Below are positions 13,328 through 16,655 of a stretch of 16,655 bases of DNA, piece by piece. A program made the translations under genes and the position numbers. Source of the stretch: Scatosoma sp045577595 (lineage in GTDB: Bacteria; Bacillota; Clostridia; Christensenellales; Borkfalkiaceae); contig JAZNIR010000065.1 in NCBI GenBank assembly GCA_045577595.1, positions 1 to 16,655 of the forward strand. The letters are read 5' to 3'. The notes beneath the pieces were generated by a model. The model was not told the origin of the DNA and did not search any database. It worked only from the letters and a program-made list of their open reading frames with translations. Within the stretch, counting starts at the first letter, position 1; the number at the start of each line of letters is the position of its first letter.

Positions 13328-13696
13328 ATGGCAAAAAAGAGAAGTATCGGATTGGCAATTTTATTTTCCATTATTACTTGCGGACTTTATACCTTGTATT
13401 GGTTTGTTTGTTTAACGAACGATTCAAACAAGTTGTCTAAAATTCGTACGGCGAGCGGTGGAAAAGCGTTGTTGTTTTCGTTGATAACTTTCGGTATTTA
13501 TCCATTTTATTGGTTTTATATGATGGGTAAAAAAATAGAAGCATACGACAATTCTTCAACTGGTTTAGTGCACTTGCTTTTGGGTTTTTTCGGATTGGGT
13601 ATAATCAGTTATGCAATGGCTCAATCTACCATTAATAGATGGGTAGATGAAAGAAAAAATATGCTTAACAATAGCCAAAAGAAAAAAATTGCTTAA
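13328..13696 (+). CDS. DUF4234-like small membrane protein
   Basis: This 122-residue protein has three hydrophobic segments, about 9-30 (LAILFSIITCGLYTLYWFVCL), 46-66 (KALLFSLITFGIYPFYWFYMM) and 82-99 (LLLGFFGLGIISYAMAQS). The first two repeat the pattern (L/I)xSIITxGxYxxYWF, with the spacer TNDSNKL and the ASGGKALL block typical of DUF4234 proteins of Clostridia. Function in the family is unknown. A Lys-rich C-terminus (NNSQKKKIA) likely faces the cytoplasm. It is the last gene of the operon, 21 bases after the patatin gene, and has an unusually strong ribosome binding site. As a membrane partner it could localise, or protect from, the phospholipase, but that is speculation. Confidence 0.78.
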   Translation: MAKKRSIGLAILFSIITCGLYTLYWFVCLTNDSNKLSKIRTASGGKALLFSLITFGIYPFYWFYMMGKKIEAYDNSSTGLVHLLLGFFGLGIISYAMAQSTINRWVDERKNMLNNSQKKKIA

Positions 13697-13705
13697 AATC
13701 ATTAA

Positions 13706-13749
13706 AATAATAGCGGAAAGACGTTTGTCAATCCGCTATTATTTTTTTT
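13706..13749 (+). terminator. Intrinsic terminator of the patatin operon
   Basis: AATAATAGCGGA (13706-13717) pairs perfectly with TCCGCTATTATT (13732-13743), with an inner GAC/GTC, and the stem runs into a T-run that ends at 13749. Confidence 0.9.
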
Positions 13750-13845
13750 AAAAGACAAAATAAGCAAAAAAAAGACAAAAAAACCAACCGTTCGCGTAGG
13801 GAAAACGTCAATATATGTAAAGCTGTTTTTCGATAAAGAAAACGG

Positions 13846-13864
13846 GCGCGTATTACGCGCGTAA
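13846..13864. repeat. Overlapping GC palindromes before the 52-codon peptide gene
   Basis: GCGCG-TATTA-CGCGC (13846-13860) and the perfect palindrome TTACGCGCGTAA (13853-13864) overlap in the otherwise gene-free 13750-13895 stretch. They could be an operator or competing RNA hairpins in the leader of the small peptide gene. The rest of the stretch is A-rich with a repeated AAAGACAAAA; nothing else was seen there. Confidence 0.4.
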
Positions 13865-13895
13865 TTATATATAAGGTATAAGGAAAAGAACGGTT

Positions 13896-14054
13896 ATGAA
13901 AAACGATTATCTATCTCCAAAGCTTGAATTCGTGCGCTTCGAGTGGGCGGAAATCGTCCGCACCAGCCAAAGCTTTTTTACGACGGAAGTTTTTTTTGAT
14001 AAAAACTATTTCTTCGATAGGAAAAACAACGGGTTTGGGAATTGGAAATTTTAA
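13896..14054 (+). CDS. 52-residue orphan peptide
   Basis: The ORF encodes a small peptide beginning MKNDYLSPKLEFVRFEWAEI and ending with an aromatic- and Gly/Asn-rich tail (TTEVFFDKNYFFDRKNNGFGNWKF). I do not recognise a named family. The opening (Tyr-x-x-Pro-Lys-x-Glu-Phe-Val-x-Phe, then an acidic/hydrophobic step and a polar T-S) resembles short orphan peptides common in gut Clostridia that look like secreted or modified-peptide precursors. No modification enzyme, transporter or signal peptide is visible nearby. AGGA lies 11 bases upstream, a rather long spacing. A good hairpin terminator follows 29 bases after the stop, which supports an independent transcript. It could still be a chance ORF. 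Confidence 0.5.
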   Translation: MKNDYLSPKLEFVRFEWAEIVRTSQSFFTTEVFFDKNYFFDRKNNGFGNWKF

Positions 14055-14083
14055 AAAAACCGAAAAAGCCCGTGCGCGCGTGG

Positions 14084-14133
14084 GGGGTGTAAAGCCGTCG
14101 TTCCTTGATTTGGGCGGTTTCGCACCCCTTTTT
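14084..14133 (+). terminator. Terminator after the 52-residue peptide ORF
   Basis: GGGGTGTAAAGCC (14084-14096) pairs with GGTTTCGCACCCC (14116-14128) with two wobbles and one mismatch. TTTTT follows. Confidence 0.7.
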
Positions 14134-14205
14134 CCGTTCTCTTTTTACGGCTGAAAAAAATTTTAGGGAAATTTGAAAAAAAATTTAAAAAAGGCAAAAA
14201 AAAGA

Positions 14206-14234
14206 TTGACAAGCTTTGGAAAGTATGATAAACT
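14206..14234 (+). promoter_or_regulatory. Promoter of the rpmG-secE-nusG cluster
   Basis: TTGACA (14206-14211) and TAAACT (14229-14234) are 17 bases apart, giving a leader of about 45 bases before rpmG. The stretch 14134-14205 is A-rich and shows no gene. Confidence 0.8.
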
Positions 14235-14285
14235 CTATATACGCGCCTGAACGAGGGTGTAATTTTTTTGTATGGAGTTTTGATT

Positions 14286-14450
14286 ATGGCAACCAAAACG
14301 GCAAGAGCCAAAATTACGTTCGAATGTACCGAATGCAAACACAGAAATTATGACAGTATGAAAAACAAGAAGAACGACCCTGACAGAATCGTTATCAGCA
14401 AATACTGCCCGTTCTGCAAGAAACATACCGAACACAAAGAATCTAAATAA
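14286..14450 (+). CDS. rpmG: 50S ribosomal protein L33
   Basis: This 54-residue large-subunit protein binds near the E site. The sequence MATKTARAKITFECTECKHR with a later KYCPFCKKH has both zinc-ribbon Cys pairs (Cys14, Cys17, Cys41, Cys44), so it is the zinc-binding (C+) form. The ATG at 14286 is chosen because GGAG ends 8 bases before it; a TTG at 14268 would add six non-conserved residues. It opens the rpmG-secE-nusG-rplK-rplA cluster typical of Firmicutes. A tRNA-Trp often present in this cluster in related genomes is not found here. Confidence 0.95.
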   Translation: MATKTARAKITFECTECKHRNYDSMKNKKNDPDRIVISKYCPFCKKHTEHKESK

Positions 14451-14470
14451 TCATTAAACGCGCGTTTTTT

Positions 14471-14486
14471 GCGGTAGACCTACTGC
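14471..14486 (+). promoter_or_regulatory. Small hairpin between rpmG and secE
   Basis: GCGGTAG and CTACTGC can pair with one wobble. No T-run follows, so transcription probably continues. The sequence GGTAGAC recurs at 14473 and 14509, the second copy overlapping the secE ribosome binding site. Confidence 0.25.
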
Positions 14487-14516
14487 AAAACGGCATTTTC
14501 GCGCACGAGGTAGACA

Positions 14517-14744
14517 ATGGCAAACGCAACAAAGACGAAAAATAAAAAGCCTAATTGGTTTCGCCGTGTAGGAGCGAAATTTAAAGAAACGTTTTCCGAA
14601 CTTAAAAGGGTTACTTGGCCGAAGTTCGGGACGGTGTTAAAGACGACGGGCGTCGTGCTCGTAATCGTCGTCGCTTTCCTTGCAATCGTTACCGGTGTGG
14701 ATAGACTTTTAACGTGGCTCCTTAAACTTATTTCTAAGGCGTAA
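14517..14744 (+). CDS. secE: Preprotein translocase subunit SecE
   Basis: SecE is the small membrane subunit that clamps SecY in the SecYEG protein-export channel. The 75-residue, single-span form is usual for Gram-positives. A Lys/Asn-rich cytoplasmic start leads to the conserved amphipathic helix FKETFSELKRVTWPKFGTVL (residues 22-41), then the membrane helix VVLVIVVAFLAIVTGVDRLL (about 46-66) and a short LLKLI end. GAGG lies about 6 bases before the ATG. The nusG ribosome binding site overlaps its stop codon. Confidence 0.95.
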   Translation: MANATKTKNKKPNWFRRVGAKFKETFSELKRVTWPKFGTVLKTTGVVLVIVVAFLAIVTGVDRLLTWLLKLISKA

Positions 14745-14755
14745 GGAGGATTAGT

Positions 14756-15313
14756 ATGTCTATGAACGAACAACCGAAATGGTATATATTGCACACCTAC
14801 TCGGGATACGAAGCGATGGTGAAAGACAGCCTTGAAAAGTTGATTGAAAACAACAATCTCGGCGATTATATCGTAGACCTTAAAATCCCTACGGAGCAAG
14901 TGATTGAAGAAAAAAACGGCAAGAGAAAAGTAGTGGAAAGAAAGCTTTTGCCTTGCTACGTTTTTATCAAAATGATTTATACCAATCAAATTTGGTATTA
15001 CGTTACGAGTACGCGTGGCGTAACGGGTTTTTGCGGTCCGCAAGGCAGACCGATTCCTATGAAACCCGAAGAAATCCGTAAAATGCGTTTAGAGCCTATC
15101 GCATCCGACGAATTGTTTAAAATCGGCGACACCGTATCGGTGGAAGACGGTCCTTTGAAAGGATTCTTGGGTTCGATTAAGGAACTTAACGACGCAACGC
15201 AAAAGGCAAAGATTTCTACGACGATGTTTGGAAGAACGACGGACGTGGAAGTGGAATACGTGCAAATCAAGAAGATTGACGCGCCGTTGCCCGAACCGAA
15301 AGACGAAGAATAA
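14756..15313 (+). CDS. nusG: Transcription termination/antitermination factor NusG
   Basis: NusG binds RNA polymerase and influences pausing, elongation and coupling to translation. The 185-residue protein has the NGN domain (KWYILHTYSGYE at 8-19, LLPCYVFIKM at 64-73, the TRGVTGFCG block at 86-94) and the C-terminal KOW domain (FKIGDTVSVEDGPLKGFLGS, 121-140). AAGGAGGA (14743-14750) ends 5 bases before this ATG; the ATG at 14762 would lie 11 bases away, so 14756 is preferred. It is coupled to secE, whose stop lies within the ribosome binding site. The short Pro/Glu-rich tail is not remarkable. Confidence 0.96.
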   Translation: MSMNEQPKWYILHTYSGYEAMVKDSLEKLIENNNLGDYIVDLKIPTEQVIEEKNGKRKVVERKLLPCYVFIKMIYTNQIWYYVTSTRGVTGFCGPQGRPIPMKPEEIRKMRLEPIASDELFKIGDTVSVEDGPLKGFLGSIKELNDATQKAKISTTMFGRTTDVEVEYVQIKKIDAPLPEPKDEE

Positions 15314-15360
15314 TTTTTTTCGTCGACAAGGCGAATTTCGCCTAATTATTACGTTAAATA

Positions 15361-15406
15361 AGTGGGAGAAGTATCAAATATTTTAGGGTACTTTGTCAAA
15401 ACCACA
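15361..15406 (+). promoter_or_regulatory. Ribosomal protein L1-binding leader upstream of rplK
   Basis: GTGGGAG (15362-15368) and the block ending TGTCAAAACCAC (15394-15405) frame an inner stem AAGTA/TACTT (15369-15373 and 15389-15393), with GTGG pairing to CCAC. This layout mimics the L1 site of 23S rRNA, where GGUGGGAG faces CUUGAAAUACCACC. By analogy with known L11-operon leaders, excess L1 would bind here and repress rplK-rplA. The assignment is by pattern only. Confidence 0.65.
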
Positions 15407-15422
15407 ATAGGAGAAAATATTT

Positions 15423-15848
15423 ATGGCTAAGAAAATCACAGCAGTCGTAAAATTGCAACTTCCCGCCGGTAAGGCGACACCTGCCCCCCCCGTAGGTTCT
15501 ACGTTGGGCCCGTTCGGTATTAACTTACCCGGATTTACGAAGGAATTCAATGCAAAAACGGCAGACAAACCCGGTCTCATTATTCCCGTAGTCGTAACGA
15601 TTTATCAAGACCGTTCGTTTACGTTCATTTTGAAGACGCCCCCCGCACCCGTGCTTATCAAGAAAGCTCTTGGTTTGGAAACGGCAAGCGCGAAACCCAA
15701 CAGCGTAAAAGTCGGCAAATTGACGAAAGCGCAAGTGGAAGAAATCGCGAAGATGAAGATGCCCGATTTAAACTGCACTTCGCTTGAAAGCGCAATGAGT
15801 ATGGTGGCAGGTACCGCTCGTAGTATGGGCGTTACCGTTGAGGACTAA
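15423..15848 (+). CDS. rplK: 50S ribosomal protein L11
   Basis: L11 forms the GTPase-associated centre with 23S rRNA helices 43-44 and the L10/L12 stalk. The 141-residue length is exact for the family. The N-terminal domain shows KLQLPAGKATPAPPVGSTLG and the rest of the PxPP..G.LG..GINL...FN block. The C-terminal rRNA-binding domain shows PAPVLIKKALG, the VGKLTKAQVEEIA helix and the final GTARSMGVTVE. AGGAG lies 9 bases before the ATG. Regulation by L1 through the leader is likely. It is paired with rplA as in nearly all bacteria. Confidence 0.97.
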   Translation: MAKKITAVVKLQLPAGKATPAPPVGSTLGPFGINLPGFTKEFNAKTADKPGLIIPVVVTIYQDRSFTFILKTPPAPVLIKKALGLETASAKPNSVKVGKLTKAQVEEIAKMKMPDLNCTSLESAMSMVAGTARSMGVTVED

Positions 15849-15862
15849 TCAAAAGGGAGATA

Positions 15863-15895
15863 TGCGGCAGAGAGTAACTCTCGTCATCGACCGCA
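15863..15895 (+). promoter_or_regulatory. Structured rplK-rplA spacer hairpin
   Basis: TGCGG (15863-15867) pairs with CCGCA (15891-15895), with an inner GAGAG/CTCTC around TAA and an unpaired GTCATCGA on one side. The stem ends just before the AAGGAGG of rplA and could gate its translation. Confidence 0.45.
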
Positions 15896-15910
15896 AGGAG
15901 GATTTAAAAA

Positions 15911-16597
15911 ATGAAACACGGAAAAAAATATCAAGACAGCGTAAAAGCATTTGATTTAAGCAAACAATACGAAGCGCAAGAAGCAGTGGCTATTTTGCTT
16001 GAAACGGCAAAGGCAAAGTTCGACGAAACGGTGGAAATGCACGTTCGTTTGGGCGTTGACCCCCGCCAAGCAGACCAACAAGTTCGTGGCGTACTCGTTC
16101 TTCCCAACGGTACGGGTAAAACCAAGAGAGTTTTGGTTATCGCAAAGGGTGCGAAAGCGGACGCGGCGGCAGCAGCTGGTGCAGACTACGTAGGCGCAGA
16201 AGAAATGATTGCGAAAATTCAAAACGACAACTGGTTCGACTTCGACGTTATTATCACCACGCCCGATATGATGGGTATGGTTGGTAGAATCGGTCGTGTG
16301 CTTGGTCCTAAGGGCTTAATGCCTAACCCCAAGAGCGGTACGGTTACGATGGACGTTGAAAAGGCTATCAAGGAAGTAAAAGCTGGTAAAGTAGAATACA
16401 GACTTGACAAAACGGCTATTATTCACTGCCCTATCGGTAAGAAGAGCTTTGGTAAAGATAAGCTTGTAGAAAACTTCAACGCGCTTATGGACGCTATCGT
16501 TAAGGCGAAACCTGCAGCGGCGAAGGGACAATACGTAAAGAGCGTCGTTATCGCTTCCACGATGGGTCCCGGCGTAAAAGTCGTACCTAAAAACTAA
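15911..16597 (+). CDS. rplA: 50S ribosomal protein L1
   Basis: L1 forms the mobile stalk at the ribosomal E site and represses its own operon by binding mRNA. The 228-residue length is normal. Typical segments are MKHGKKYQDSVKAFD at the start, FDETVEMHVRLGVDPRQADQQVRG (shown in part: VRLGVDPRQADQQVRG), LPNGTGKTKRVLV (64-76), the invariant GRVLGPKGLMPNPKSGTV (128-144 region), and GQYVKSVVIASTMGPGVKV at the end. AAGGAGG precedes the ATG by about 9 bases. Target sites for its autoregulation are proposed upstream of rplK and possibly in the rplK-rplA spacer. Confidence 0.97.
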   Translation: MKHGKKYQDSVKAFDLSKQYEAQEAVAILLETAKAKFDETVEMHVRLGVDPRQADQQVRGVLVLPNGTGKTKRVLVIAKGAKADAAAAAGADYVGAEEMIAKIQNDNWFDFDVIITTPDMMGMVGRIGRVLGPKGLMPNPKSGTVTMDVEKAIKEVKAGKVEYRLDKTAIIHCPIGKKSFGKDKLVENFNALMDAIVKAKPAAAKGQYVKSVVIASTMGPGVKVVPKN

Positions 16598-16621
16598 TTA
16601 AAAAAAATAAAATTTTCGTCA

Positions 16622-16651
16622 AAAGACAGTCAAAAACGATTGACTGTCTTT
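16622..16651 (+). promoter_or_regulatory. Hairpin at the window edge, terminator or start of an L10 leader
   Basis: AAAGACAGTCAA (16622-16633) pairs perfectly with TTGACTGTCTTT (16640-16651). Only three T end the stem, followed by GGCG, so termination would be weak. The position after rplA is where the rplJL (L10) leader normally begins, so this may be part of it; the window ends too soon to tell. Confidence 0.4.
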
Positions 16652-16655
16652 GGCG

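Noticed and set aside
11494..13696. Canonical CBASS with a CapV-type patatin effector
   Set aside because: No CD-NTase cyclase, Cap2/Cap3 or similar gene is present; the helical partner shows no cyclase motif such as GS...DxD.
13924..14154. 76-codon plus-strand frame overlapping the 52-residue peptide
   Set aside because: It runs through the terminator hairpin at 14084-14133 and has basic, patternless sequence and no ribosome binding site.
14268..14285. TTG start for rpmG
   Set aside because: The ATG at 14286 gives the canonical L33 N-terminus and has GGAG 8 bases upstream; the longer frame would contain that site.

Overview
The window looks like chromosomal DNA of a Gram-positive, spore-lineage Clostridia-type bacterium of moderate GC. 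The gene order pgpH-ybeY-era-yqzL-recO is typical of Firmicutes. A YlmC/YmxH-type PRC-barrel gene, near-perfect TTGACA-17 bp-TATAAT promoters and strong AAGGAGG ribosome binding sites fit the same group. The species cannot be named from the sequence. No rRNA, transposase, integrase or CRISPR array was seen.

Region 1 (1-4662) is a same-strand run: the 3' end of pgpH (c-di-AMP phosphodiesterase), ybeY (rRNA maturation endonuclease), era (ribosome-assembly GTPase), a 36-codon yqzL-like gene that is easy to miss, recO (recombination mediator), and a 513-residue protein. That last protein joins an N-terminal winged-helix-like domain to a C-terminal Mrr-type nuclease domain through a Lys/Glu-rich linker of about 240 residues. 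A clear hairpin terminator follows it.

Region 2 (4663-7297) holds a PRC-barrel (YmxH-like) gene; a tRNA-Val(CAC) behind a consensus promoter, with a perfect 19-bp inverted repeat directly after its CCA; an AT-rich array of seven short palindromes separated by TGAAAT/ATTTCA; a gene for a four-helix-bundle (S23/Avd-like) protein that follows this array; and two translationally coupled half-size CHR chromate-transporter-family genes ending at a bidirectional terminator.

Region 3 (7313-11482) has, on the minus strand, a 1,4-alpha-glucan branching enzyme of the eukaryote-like GH13_8 type. It is divergent from a DUF975 membrane protein overlapping a PLP-dependent class I/II aminotransferase.

Region 4 (11494-13749) is an AT-rich, foreign-looking island: a minus-strand XRE repressor, and divergent from it a helical protein of unknown function, a patatin-like phospholipase and a small DUF4234-type membrane protein. 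Operator-like inverted repeats sit over the divergent promoters. This compact repressor-controlled phospholipase cassette and the palindrome array with its four-helix gene are the best candidates in the window for undescribed biology.

Region 5 (13750-16655) begins with a 52-codon orphan peptide gene and its terminator. It continues with the translation/transcription cluster rpmG-secE-nusG-rplK-rplA, which includes an L1-binding-site mimic (autoregulatory leader) before rplK, a structured rplK-rplA spacer, and a hairpin at the window edge.
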